Source: Pholis gunnellus
Taxonomy: Eukaryota; Chordata; Actinopteri; Perciformes; Pholidae
DNA length: 64,000 bases
Direction of reading: 5' to 3'
NCBI GenBank assembly: GCA_910591455.2
Contig: OU342811.1
Location: 4,251,947-4,315,946, forward strand
The position numbers were made by a program, and so were the translations under genes. Position 1 is the first letter of the stretch; each line of letters starts with the position of its first letter. Below are positions 43,330 to 55,145 of this stretch, one piece after another. The notes under the pieces were generated by a model, which saw nothing but the letters and a program-made list of their open reading frames with translations, made no database searches and was not told where the DNA came from.

Positions 43330-45769
43330 CAATATCTTTTATTTATTTATTTTTAATTTTCAGATATTTGATCTGTTTTTTATTGGGAGATATTTGATCT
43401 TAGTTCGTCTTTTTTATTGCGTTATACAATTATTTAATCTTTTTTAAATGGATTTTTCATGCTCATCGTATAAATTATCATAGTTTTCAGGAATTTGCAT
43501 AAGTTTCCACTCTCTCCCCCTTTGTCCTCTATATCTAATAATAGCAAAAAGCCCCAAAGATATGAATAAATAGTGAAATGTGTTGCATTTGTAGATACTC
43601 AGATTATTTGTGTAATACCATTTCAATATAATCTAGTTTGAAGACACGCATCACAAACAATTTAAGAACATCAGCCGCCATTTGTTAGCTTGCAGAGTTG
43701 TTGGCCACTGGCCACTGTAGATGTGGCCGGTGCATTATAGGCGTTATCTATGGAAACAGCCCTTTTGAATGCTGTCCTTTTTTTCCACACTTTGAAAGCC
43801 TGTCAACCTTTTAGTACTGCTGGGTTCAGATGGGTGATGCTGTCCCTGGTTAGACGTCCCAGCGGGAAGGTCAGGGTTAGGCCAGTCCTTCTGTCTCTGT
43901 CTCTCTCATCATTTGCTGCCCTCCACATGGGCTTCAATACGTACATTGCCATCTCTCTCACTCATATTACATCCTTTGGCTGATGTGTTTGTTCAAACAC
44001 CTCTGTTCTGTGAAACCAAGCACAGTGTTGGCCTATGTCCCTCTGGATCTCTGTCTTCTTTTCACAAGTTTACATAAGCTTCTCGACCTACTCTGTAGAC
44101 TAGATTACCTTTTTCTTTTGCACCCTCTGAAAGACACATACGCAACAGTGAAGGACACTTCTTAAAGACACTCTATAAAGACGCAGCCGCCTAGAGTTTC
44201 CCCTCCCTTTGTGATGGGGCCCAGGCCGATCAGTGACGAGTCCCCGCTGGGACTTTGCCAAATCCTTAGCTGAAAGGAGATCCCCCGCGATGACGTAGTG
44301 AATTGGGGCCGATTCATAACACCCCTATGGCTCCACATGTGGAAATCAGCTGCAATAGGTTATCTATCCACTAGGTGAATGAGTATCGAAGCTGAAGCGG
44401 TTGTACTACTGAAATCAGCTGTTCTTATCATATTGGACTTGTACCTTTAATGATTATTATCATATCATGAAGGTCCGTGAGGGTTTGTTAAAAGCACTGC
44501 GTGTATACATATAAAAAACAGCAAAGGAAACATTGTTGAGAGCTCATAAATCTGTCAGAAAACCAGTCAAACCTATGGACAGCTTCAGGATGGGAGCGAG
44601 GGGAGAAAACATCAGGAGTATTGAATGTAGAATATACAACAGTGATATAGAAACATGGAGTAATTGGTTTGAATATTTCACTCTGTGTTCATTTTGGAGC
44701 TGGTAAATGTATACGTCATACAGTATACTGCTGGGTGGCTTAACCTATAATAATATATTATAGATATTGATTAAAAAATGTAAACTAAGTGGATAGTAAC
44801 TAAAGCCTCAAAATATATATTCACATTACATCCATAAATTGATAAACAAAGAAACGTGATTCTTCAGTGTGTCGCAGTTGGTTTACGTGTTTTTGTGGAG
44901 AAAGCACGCGGGTGTGTTCACAGTGGAAGCTAACACGCACTGTCAGCTAACTGGGGGCTAACATAGGCTTCTAATCAGCACTGTCACCAGCAGCAGTGGG
45001 CAGTGGCTTTGATAAAGTCACTGTACTCTACACTACCTGACCAGCAACAAATGATAGAAAGAGAAAATTAGCAACTAGCTGGACTAGTGCTAATAGTACA
45101 ACATTTAACAGCTAAAAAGTAAGATATTTCCCTCAAGAGATGATGTCGACGAAAATAATATTGGACTGTGTCATTGTGAACACAAACAAAACTCCAAATG
45201 AATACTAATGCCTCTACTTGTCTACTGGATAAGAAAATAGGCAACTGTTAAGCACCACTACTCCTCCTGGCCACCCAAACCAGACGCCCATGCTCTACAT
45301 ACTACGTTGCATGGTCCTACCGTCCACTAAGGTGTTAGGAGTTAGTCTCATACAGTCACTAAAGGCGGGCCACCGTGCGTTGACAAAGCGGCGGTATTGA
45401 CAAACTGGGAGTGACAACTGGTTGTTTTGATGGTTATTTTTCACAATCTTACAGGTGAATTGATTCATGGATTAATTGAGAGCATGTTTGGCAGATTATC
45501 TGATAATAAAAGTAATTGGTGGTTGCACGCAGATTATTATAGCTCATCTAGCCATCCATCCATCTTCCATATGTGGATGTTGAACGGTCTATGTTGGCAG
45601 TCGAAACTCATCTATGTTATTAGTGCCTGCCGGCCATATTTGTGCTCCTCTTCTCCCCCCTTTATCATCTCTGCCTCTCTCTAGCACTCTCTCCCTCCAC
45701 TCTAGGAAGCAATAAAAGAGGCTGAGAGCGTGGGCGTCGATCGCGGCTTCACGTTGCCGCTCGGCTGGC
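43330..45769. other. Gene-free stretch
   Basis: AT-rich at 43330-43450, then mixed sequence. Short frames only, none with a domain. 44170-44350 is GC-richer and could be an old repeat, but ends were not found. Confidence 0.4.
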
Positions 45770-45915
45770 GGACGTGAGAGAGGGAATTGAGGAAGGAGAG
45801 GAGGAGGACAGAGGGAGACAGAAGGAGAGGTGACGAGATGGCGTACGAGACGGAGAGGAAAGAGAGAGAGGGGAAAAGAGAGAGAGAGACAGAGAGAGAG
45901 TAGGAGGGAAAGAGA
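45770..45915. repeat. Polypurine (GA-rich) tract
   Basis: Nearly all purine on the plus strand (GAGAGAGGGAATTGAGGAAGG and similar) over about 145 bp. The minus-strand Ser/Leu-rich frames across it are by-products. Such tracts can form triplex DNA. Confidence 0.8.
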
Positions 45916-45980
45916 GTGTTTTGTGTCTGCAGCTGCTCAGCTGATAGAGAGGATGGAGAACAGAACAGAATGTGCTCTCT

Positions 45981-45985
<5 letters not shown>

Positions 45986-46012
<27 letters not shown>

Positions 46013-46013
46013 T
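45986..46013. repeat. (TG)n microsatellite
   Basis: Fourteen TG steps, about 70 bp right of the polypurine tract. Confidence 0.9.
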
Positions 46014-49000
46014 TCCATATGTGTGTTGCAGCTTGTGTGCTCCGTGCACGCTGCGATACATGCGCATGAGCCTCTGAATGTACTTGTATTTGCACGGCTG
46101 TATGTGAGGAAAAAGGAGCCAGGCAGTGAGATGAGGAGCTATTGTTTTGGTAGTGAGATGGAGGTAACATTGGCCTAAATACTGAAAGCATGTTTCACTC
46201 AGAGGAAATGAGGCTCTTAAGCTCAATGATCTGCAGCAACAACAGCACAGCTACTCAGCTAACTAGGAGAGATTTAATGACTCAAGAGAACACGACTCGA
46301 AACTGTAATAAATTATAGATAATACTTTTATACAGTTTAACACAATATGTTCTGTCACGTGAACACATTTGTCTCTAAGAGTTCATCTATAATGAGCTCA
46401 GGCTGGTCTCATCCAGCATTCGTAGCAATACCGAGGAAATGAATGCGACGTAGTTTGTAGCTACCCCACGAAATAATTTTGCATGTTTGAAATCATGATG
46501 AAGTATAAAGGCCATAAAAGCTCACACAAGGGGCAAGGGGTGAGGTTGATGTTTTTTCTAAACCTAATTGAGTTTCCTGTGGAGAGGGAGGTTTATTTTG
46601 AAAATAACGTTTGCCTGTAACATGCGTAAAATGACTTGTGTTGCTTGCGGCCTTTTGGAGGAAAACGCACGGAAAATGAGGAGTAACGTTTTGTCGGCTA
46701 TCATAAGAACCGTTGTATGAGGATACGTTGATGAGCCACAAGAGAGGGAAAGATATAGTAGCATGATAGTTAAATGTATTTGACATTGCTGACCACTAAA
46801 AGTTAAGTAGAAATAGAGGAATACCCGCCACAAGAGCCGGTGTCGCATTATCAGCTAATTCTGTGGACACGTCTTTCAGGGGGCCCTTGTATGGCTCATG
46901 AAATGTATTACGTTTTAAGGATGAATGGTTTTTACTATGTCCCTGTAGTTGTTCTGTTATCTCTTAGTATTAAAAAAATATATTTATAACGAATCATTTT
47001 TGTATTTATTATTTACACAAGTATATGAACTTTGTATAGTTGCCAAAATCCCTCTCTTTTCTCTTCTCGATCCCTCGCCCTGCATGAACACAGGAAACTT
47101 GTTTGTTAACTGATCATATTATCTGAAGAAGCCACTTGTTACCCATAACAAGAGAAATGTGTCAAGTTCAAGTAGTACAAAATAATGTCTCAAATGCCAG
47201 GATGATATGACCATCCTGTTTCCTACCGCCAGGATACCTTTTAGCAAGGCACTGTCATCTTTATCACCACCCTCCTCTTCTAACCTCTGCTGTGGCTGTG
47301 TGTTGTGAGCAGGTGAGAATGTGTGGAGCGGTGTAAAGGTGAAGCAGGTGCTGCACGAGGGCAAATCTCCGCAAAAAAAAACAACCTCCAGTGATGAATG
47401 AAGATCAGAAAATGGGACAAACAAAAGAGGTGAATAGGTGCAGTTTCATTGACCAGTTCTGGCATCTTGCATAGCATTCATGATGTGGTGCCGAACCTGG
47501 AAGGTGCCCGGGGAACTATCACGGCTCAAAGAAACAACAGGCTTGGACCCGCTCACAGGCAGAACGGTTTTAAGGGCGCTTTACTTGATGAACTAAACAT
47601 GGCATGTTTGAAACCAGGTAGGCAGCCAGAACAGGCAAGGGAGCAAGCAGAGAATCATGGAACTGTGGACCAGGCAGTAGGTCAGGCAGGCAGAAACAAA
47701 GGCTGGGAAGCTCTAGGGCGGACCCAAAGAGACAATCTGGCAAATATTGCTGGAAATGGGCCGATCGCAGTATGCCGTGTACAGTACATAATGTATACCG
47801 CGTGCATCGGTAGTATTGTTGAATTTATTTATTTTGCAGTCCCCTAAGCCAGTCTTAGTCTTTAAACAAGTTCTTACAGCACTGGCCCAAAAACAACAAA
47901 CTCCACTACTGCAATATTATCCAAAGAAATACGACTTATTCAGCTTAGAAGTTCTTGGGGGGTTTATTACCAATGTTTGCTACCTTTATTAGATACTGCA
48001 TGGTTTAGCTCCCCCACCCCTTAAAGAATGTATTTTTACAGCTCATTGAGAAATTAGACAAACAAAATCATCAACGAGACTAAATGCAAAACTTGTTCCA
48101 ACTCGTTTTTGCAGTTACAGCAACACAATAGTGGTATGCAAACCCTACAAACATTCAGTGTGTCTTAGTTAAAGTCAGTTTCGAACACTTTAGAAAAAGG
48201 GTCACGTCTCAACAATTTGTGTTGTGATATTTCGAGCTAGCTAGTGAATTTATTGATAAAATAGCATGCATAATTTGTAAAAAATGTGCAGTTTTTGGGC
48301 ATGTTTTTTGTGATTCCAGCGCTCTGCATTGTGGGATAAAGTAGGCAAGGTAGGCCGTCCTATGCACACTGGAGATTTTTTTCTGAATCAGTACGACATC
48401 GGGGTATTTTTGACATACTGCATTGTTTGCTTTTGTTTTGCATACTACATGCTACATTTTGGCCAAATCAGTACGTGTTGCTGGTGTAGCATGCGGTACG
48501 ATTCAGGCCAAATCTAAGGCATCTAGAGGACAGGCTGAGAAAAGGCCATGATGGGGCCCGAGGTAATGTGGCTGAAAGGAGGGGCAGAATGGGCAAGAAG
48601 TGCACAACTGAGGAATAGATTGTTACAGGAAAGTCTGACACCTCGGCACAGTCTTCTTCCTTTCGCTGACTGATTGAGATAGCAGTCCCGTGAAAAGGAG
48701 TCCACTGAGATTCACAGGAAATGATGCATGCTTGTACTTTATCGTCCTTAATTGTACCTCATTGATCAAAGCCTCCCTGTTAACTTAACGCTCACTACAG
48801 CTGTGTCAGAGCTGCATCAAGCTGCCTCTTATGCAAAATGAACATCTGCTGCTCCCGCTGCTTCACATTGAAAGCCATACACCAACAAACAATTTGTTCA
48901 CTTTTATTCTGAAGCAACAACAGGAAATGTGATGCATTTTGCAGCTACATCAGTCATTTCTGATGCTTTACTGAATGAATTATTGGCTATTGGTTAAAAA

Positions 49001-49765
49001 AACACTATAAATCCTCTCAGTTTGAGGCGTGTTTTGGTGTGATTCAGAGCTCTGTAGCAGTAAAACGCGATTGCAGATACAGCCAGGAGCCACAGGGGTC
49101 GCCAAAGCAACCAGGAGTAAATTATTAATTAAGTATTAAGTACTCCAGTCTCACTAAAGTGGCAAAGTGACATTTATGGTGAGATAGGTGGTGCCAGAAG
49201 CTTGAGGACGTAGTGACAGCTGGTTCTCTAAATCATTAACCGGACAGCAAGTTGGAACCCATTTGTATGTAATTCTGTCGCACAACTGGTTGCAACCGCT
49301 GGTGCCGTATTAAGTGTAATGCTGTGACACAGCAAATGACACCGGTCCCTTTATTCTGGACTCTGCAGCTCTCTGTCACTTAATGGTCTGCACTGTAAGG
49401 GACTTCACATGGAAAGCCCCAAAAACAACTGATGGTGATTCCCTTGAAATTAATTCAATTCAGTCCAAAATGTAGCTGAAATGAATGCTACTGTAACCAA
49501 GCAACAAGAGAGACAAAGAGCGTTGATGCACTCTGGAGCAAACGTGTTTCACAAAGGGAGAAAGGTGCTGAGAGGCCGCGACCTGGAGCAGCAGCACACT
49601 GCTCAGAGAATGATTATTTCAATAAATAACAATACACTATACAGTTTCCATTTGATGCACTTTCAAGTAAATAAATGCTGCAGCGTGAGAAAATAATGAA
49701 ACCAAATGTTGAAATTTCCAAAAATGGAAATAGACAGAGACCTAATAGTGTGTGTCTGCTTCAGC

Positions 49766-49766
<1 letters not shown>
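46014..49766. other. Long gene-free stretch with possible LTR scrap
   Basis: 47500-47830 has a GC-rich AACTATCACGGCTCAAAGAAAC block and AGGCAGG-type purine repeats. These may be a minus-oriented LTR remnant, but no ends were matched. 48720-49330 contains several ATTAATTAAG and octamer-like words and may include a weakly enhancer-like block. No gene. Confidence 0.35.

Positions 49767-49850
<84 letters not shown>
49767..49850. repeat. Long (TG)42 microsatellite
   Basis: 84 bp of uninterrupted TG, the longest in the window. Cys/Val-rich frames across it are artefacts. Confidence 0.95.
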
Positions 49851-49857
<7 letters not shown>

Positions 49858-52239
49858 ATGTGAACCGCGGCTTAATTACACAGTTTAACGTTAACCATCA
49901 CAGTGTGAAATAAAGTTTTACTGCCAGTCATTATCGCCAATGTTCAATAACACTATAGAGGACTATAACGAAGTGAAAGGATACAATTTAGAATTGTTGA
50001 TGGTTCACACTGACTTCAGAGTGGTTGAAATGATTTTGGGGATGGACGGAGTCTTGTCGACCAGCCGCTATAATCAAACAACAAAGGGATCTGTATGTCC
50101 CAATATGGATCATCAATCATGCAATTAGTATTCTGGCCAGGGATTTCTAAAAGATAGAAAAGATTATATTTTCTCCCTTTTCTTTCTTTTGTGCTGATCC
50201 GATCTGTGATCTGATCCAAACCATGAATTTTATGATCCGTTGCACCACCAGAGGGTAAGGGTTTGGAGTCAGGCATTTAGATGTGACTAGAGAATGCATT
50301 ACATCAATGAGTGACCTCACAAAGATGTACAAGTCTGTGTGTGTGTGTGAGACTTCTATAAAACCCACTTTATGTGCAGATTGAATAGCCCATAATTTTT
50401 TTATTTATGAGAAACATCACTTCCCAAAGAGCTAACAGACCCCCCAGGATCCAGCAGCAGTGTGTCTGCGTGTGTGTGGGTTTACATGTACAGGTTATAC
50501 CTCGTTCCTGTTCTACATTTCACATACTGAAGATCTGTCCCTACCTAATACTGATCCACAAAAATAACCAGTTCTTTCATCTTATACTTGGTTGAGACTG
50601 ATAATCTTGTATTAGTGCTTTAGCTCCTCTCATCCAACCCAGTCGGCATATTGAACGTTTCTGCAAATCACAGATACAGTGAATCTCACCGCTTCTGAAC
50701 CAAAAGTACTTTCAAAATCAACATTTCGAGATATTTATATGAACGTTTTACTGCCTGTTCAATTACGTTAAGGTCTACGCAACAAAACAGTTTGTTTATG
50801 TTTAGTAAAAAATAAGTATGTTACTTTCTGTTTCACACAAGACATGAACAGCGGTGTCCTGGGTGAATGTCCCATGTTTCAACCATCCTTCCAACCCAAC
50901 CTCTTCCCTTTTATGGACTATGATTAAGCGTATTTGTGATACGTCAAAAACAAACGTAATCTGGAAGAAAAAATGAAATGTAATTGATCATGCAATTTTG
51001 TTGTGTAGGAACATAATTTTTTGGAGCCCAGGCTGCTTATGTCCATTGTAGGCATCTTGCGGAACATTTCCACGTTCCCCTTCACACTGAACGAGTCCCG
51101 GTTGCTGTTGTTTACTGAGCCGGAGTTCATCCATTAGCTGATGTCACATAGCAAGTAACCCCGAGTTAGATCTAATTCACAGTGATACATCACAAGCCCC
51201 CACGTATTAAGTTACTGAACTATCCAGTAACCCTCCAATCCTTCACAACTCCATAACATATGAAGCCTGCTACTCCATGCCTCCATTACATAATACAACT
51301 TTGGATGTATCCCCTCTTGACAATATTTGTATTGCAGTAGTAGTAATTGACTGATTTGCCTTTTGCCTAGCCAAAAAAAGTTGATGAGAAAATAGGCTGT
51401 TTATTTACAAGACAGGAACAGACATCAATAATAAAATGGGTGATGGTTGTTATTAGAGAAAAATAAAAAAAAACGTTGGAGACATCAACAGCCAGCAGAC
51501 TTGCTGGCCACAGAAGAAACACATCCTCGTCTCCAGGAGGGCATTGAAATCAGTCCGTGATGACAGAGATTGACACATATAGATCTAGAGGTGCCCACTC
51601 TGTTTATCCTCATCCTAATGGGAGCTGATGTGGAGGTGGGTGGTTCTGGTTCTGTCGAGCCCTCTGGAGGTGTTGTTGTGGACTCAATTCAACTTTACAT
51701 TCTACAACCCACCCACCGTTTAATCTGAAATCCTAGTTTACGCTCTGCAAAGTCACTTCCTGTGTGTGCGAGCCTGACACTGAAGCAAAGACCCACGTAT
51801 GACTTCTCCCACAGTGGTTTGCCCTCTTGAGTTGGAGATGAAAATTAAATTTGTGTTGCATCATCTTTTCTCTAATGAAGCCAAATCTGATGCTTAGCCT
51901 GTTCGACAATTTTGGTAGGTTTCTAAAGCTGACAAATGTAAAGTTGACATATTTCATGCAACAATTAGCCAGATGCAAAGATTTTGAAGTCTGCATGAAC
52001 TGAACTGCTCTCTTAAGCTCTTTTTTTACTAGACAACTACTTTGTGTGAACAACCGAGTGCAACGCCATGAATGCATTTGTGTACAGACCTGAACGTGTA
52101 CAGCATTATCTCGCCCCTCTCAATGACAACAATGTTTCAGGTTTGGCCATTCTGTTTCAGTGTTTGAAACATTTTTGCTTTTTAATGTGTTTTGATTGAA
52201 CTTGTGCAGATTAGCTCATATGAAGTGTTTCGCACTGCA
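49851..52239. other. Gene-free stretch
   Basis: 50190-50260 contains GATCCGATCTGTGATCTGATCC and related words. From memory these occur in a common teleost hAT-type MITE, but both ends could not be shown. Short TG runs near 50336 and 50460. No gene. Confidence 0.35.
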
Positions 52240-52560
52240 GTGAGCCATGTGCTCCCTAGAGACTGTTGTCCCTCTGATGCAAATTAACATTCATTTCCCT
52301 GCAGTTGCTGTTTCCCAAATGTCAGCGGAGCAGCAGATTACACATCAAGGTTTCCTCACCCCAGATCCGTTTACATCTATTCAGCCAAAAACAAGCCCAC
52401 TCCATCAATGTACAAGTTATTCTGAATGCCAAATGACACTTGTTAAACAATGCGCCCACTGGCCGGGGGAGGCCCACTAATCAATACTGCAAAGAGCCTG
52501 GATCAAAGGTGCTGCTGGAGCTGAATGGCAAATGATTTGTCACTGTAAGCCATTCCTATC
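52240..52560. promoter_or_regulatory. Possible conserved non-coding element
   Basis: Complex, non-repetitive sequence with TGATGCAAATTAACATT, CCACTAATCAATACTGC, GGATCAAAGG (TCF/LEF-like) and AATGGCAAATGATTTGTC. There is no credible coding frame. The texture is enhancer-like. Inference only. Confidence 0.3.
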
Positions 52561-52780
52561 AGTTTAAACTTGATGAATCAAGAACACACTTGTTGTCCTT
52601 GTCGTTGTCGTATCCAATTGTGCTTTGCAGGACTGGGAGTGTACGGATCTTTTGTTTCAACTACACTTTAGATGATTTTGCTGATCGTTAACACCAAGAA
52701 GAAACCTACACAGATTATACAGACATGACAAAGATACAGTCCTCTCATGAGCTGCTGAAGCTCATGCAGAAGTCGGGGTT

Positions 52781-52880
52781 CTCCGTAGCTCACGTGGTAG
52801 AGCCGGCGCCCAAAGCTCAGTCCTAACCGCGGCATCCCGGCTTCCAGTCTTACCCACAGTCCTTTAGTCCATGTCATCCA
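52781..52880 (+). mobile_element. tRNA-derived SINE fragment
   Basis: GTAGCTCACGTGGTAGAGCC (about 52786-52805) is a clear box A in tRNA form, followed by GGCGCCC. Downstream sequence corresponds to the box B region but is degenerate (GCATCCCGGCTTCCAGTC), then comes a CCATGTCATCCA tail. From memory, GTGGTAGAGC...CATGTCATTCC is the layout of a widespread fish SINE. The box B decay makes it inactive. Confidence 0.6.
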
Positions 52881-53059
52881 CTATCAAAACACCCAAAAAA
52901 AACATATCGCTGTTTTGTGACACGTATAAATACTTCTTATACAAAATTGTGTTTGACTTGATTTTTCAATACAACCAACTTTTACCTATGTTTTTATACT
53001 GTTTTTTACTATTACAAATACTGTTTACCACAGACACAAAATGTCTGCTACGCCACTGA

Positions 53060-53480
53060 ATGTGAGTGGAGAATGTCAATGGAGCTGAGGTGGAGCAAGT
53101 GAACCGTTTTAAATTCCTGGGACTCACCATCACAAACGACCTGACGTGGTCCTCACACATCTCCATCCCAGTGACTAAAGCTCATAAACGGCTGTATTTC
53201 TTCAGGACACTTGAGAAGCTGTGGCAAGTTCCTGTCAACTTTTACAGCGGAGCGATAGAAAGCATCCTGACAGGAAACATCACAAACTGGCATGAGATGT
53301 TCACGACCCAGGACAAAGGGCTCTACTGCGGGTGATTAAAACCATCATTGGTACCCGTTTACCAAGCATCAGTGATATTAGTGAAGAGGTGCCTGCGCAG
53401 AGCAAAAGGGATATTAAAAGACAAAACCCACGTTCTGCCAGCTGTCGGGCATAATAGTGAGGTCACAGTTGTATGAAGAC
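53060..53480 (+). pseudogene. L2-type LINE, RT C-terminal fragment
   Basis: The plus strand reads VEQVNRFKFLGLTITNDLTW, then SSHISIPVTKAHKRLYFFRT and FYSGAIESILTGNITNW (53090-53290), and out of frame LPSISDISEE (about 53360). The FKFLG.TIT..L.W..H block, the R..FL.. helix and the IESILT..I..W block are characteristic of the segment after RT in fish L2/CR1-type LINEs. There is no RT active site and no tail. The fragment is truncated on both sides. Confidence 0.68.
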
Positions 53481-54254
53481 AAAACTATTCTCAAAAAATA
53501 AAAAAAGACTTGGATAGATGTGTGTGTCAGAAATAAAAACACAGCGATGACAAAGGGACTGGTAAGACAGTCAGAATGTCCCTCAAGCGGGACAGACAAA
53601 CCAGTTTTGCTTCAGTCTGCGATTAAAGACAAGAAGCCCAGCAGACCAGAGCTTGTGACTTGATTAGTTAAGAGACAACTCACTTACGCATGACGGGCAC
53701 ATGTATCTTATGTCGTCCCTGCACTTTCAGAAAATAAATGAAGGCCCTAATGGGAAGAGGCGTTCCCTGACTTTCCTCTGCAGGCTAATTTGTCTTTGAC
53801 GGTGTCCTTCATGAAAAAGTTTCTGGATGTGCTTGTTCTTCATGCTCCTAGACTCTGCATTAATCTGTCGCACACAGCTCCTTCTCTACCGTTGAACGGG
53901 AGAGAAACCAGGGCGACGTTGCATAATAAGTAGTATGGGACCGCTGTCCCGGATTCGTTATTCCGGGGATGTTTATTCGGTGGATTCAGCACCCAGGTGG
54001 AGTTCATAATGGGGAGCTGAGCTTGCTGTTTCCGAATTATCGAGCCCAGTGGTTTCCCAAAATACGGCTGTGTGACACTCATGGGGCCGGGAGAGTCTCA
54101 GGGAGTTCCCATAAAAGACAAGATTTTCATATCTTTGCTTATTCAAATGTTAAGTCGGCACAATAATCACATTTCTAGGTCATCCTCGTTTGTCCAAAGC
54201 TCACCCATGTTGGGAGGAGTAGACGCACACTCACACGCTGACATAGAACACATG
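53481..54254. other. Gene-free gap
   Basis: Nothing recognised. The last four bases before the LTR (54255-54258, TACG) are its left target duplication. Confidence 0.45.
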
Positions 54255-54328
54255 TACGTGTAGCGGTGCACAGAATGACGTCACACAGGCTCAATCTGGT
54301 GCTACACATTTAATGAAAATGGTTCTAC

Positions 54329-54418
54329 AAAATACAAAGATATGCATTTAGGTATACAGTCGCTTCTCAGCGCTTTCTTCTTCTATCCTGTTCAGAGATT
54401 CTCATCTTCTCGTGTATA
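54329..54418. repeat. 88-bp direct repeat, copy 1 (in LTR)
   Basis: Begins CAAAATACAAAGATATGCAT and ends CATCTTCTCGTGTAT. Nearly identical to 54804-54891. Confidence 0.9.
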
Positions 54419-54803
54419 TACCATTTACAGTTTCAAAATATCACAAATGCACAACATCAACAATTACACCTCCTCCAAAGCTCCTTTGAGGGCAATATGC
54501 CGTACATTTGTCCTATATTTCCATAAACCTAAAGCATAACACCATATTTAATACTAAACAGTTGTAACAAAACAACAATATGAGCTACGGGGGCTCCCTC
54601 ACACGAGGGCTCATTACCACGGCTGCCGCCCCGCGCTACTACTACAATGGCGGTCGGAAATCTTGCATTAGCTGCTAGCTAGCTAAACTTACAGTTAATC
54701 CTGTTACAAATAAAAATTTACAAGACTTAACGCAGTGCCACCAACGTACAGTATAACATTGTACCAGCCCGGGGTATCTAAATAACATCACCAGCTTACC
54801 TGC

Positions 54804-54891
54804 AAAATACAAAGATATGCGTTTAGGTATACAGTCGCTTCTCAGCGCTTTCTTCTTCTATCCTGTTCAGAGATTCTCATCTTCTCGTGTA
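54804..54891. repeat. 88-bp direct repeat, copy 2 (in LTR)
   Basis: Begins CAAAATACAAAGATATGCGT and ends CATCTTCTCGTGTAT. On the minus strand it reads ...TTTTGCAG followed by GTAAGC, a good donor site. Confidence 0.9.
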
Positions 54892-55145
54892 TTCACGTGA
54901 GACTTCCCCGTGGCTCTCCGTCACAGACACTGCTGATGTCGCAACACTGACAATCTGGCGATCCACTGGATCTACTGCCTTCAAATGTAGCTGGTGATAA
55001 ATAACACTGTACCCCACATTTGAACTAAAATGAACACTTCCTCCTCATAAACACATAGGAAACATAATAAACTCACTTAACTTACACTACACCCAAGCAA
55101 CTATTGTACTTCCTGAACTACATATGCCTTATTGTGCCACATACG

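Larger units (their letters stand above)
54259..55141 (-). mobile_element. Solo LTR with internal 88-bp duplication
   Basis: 883 bp with TG...CA ends (TGTAGCGGTGCACAG at 54259, TTATTGTGCCACA ending at 55141) and TACG on both sides (54255-54258 and 55142-55145), a 4-bp target duplication. On the minus strand ATTAAA lies about 60 bp before the end, so the LTR points to the minus strand. An 88-bp segment occurs twice inside it (about 54329-54418 and 54804-54891, one mismatch seen). The second copy is followed on the minus strand by a consensus splice donor. Confidence 0.78.

Noticed and set aside
45702..46226. 174-codon Ser/Leu-rich minus-strand frame
   Set aside because: Produced by the polypurine tract and TG run; no domain.
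49675..49888. Cys/Val-rich small proteins
   Set aside because: Translation of the (TG)42 microsatellite.
52781..52880. tRNA gene
   Set aside because: Box A is good, but box B and the cloverleaf stems are degenerate; a SINE fits better.
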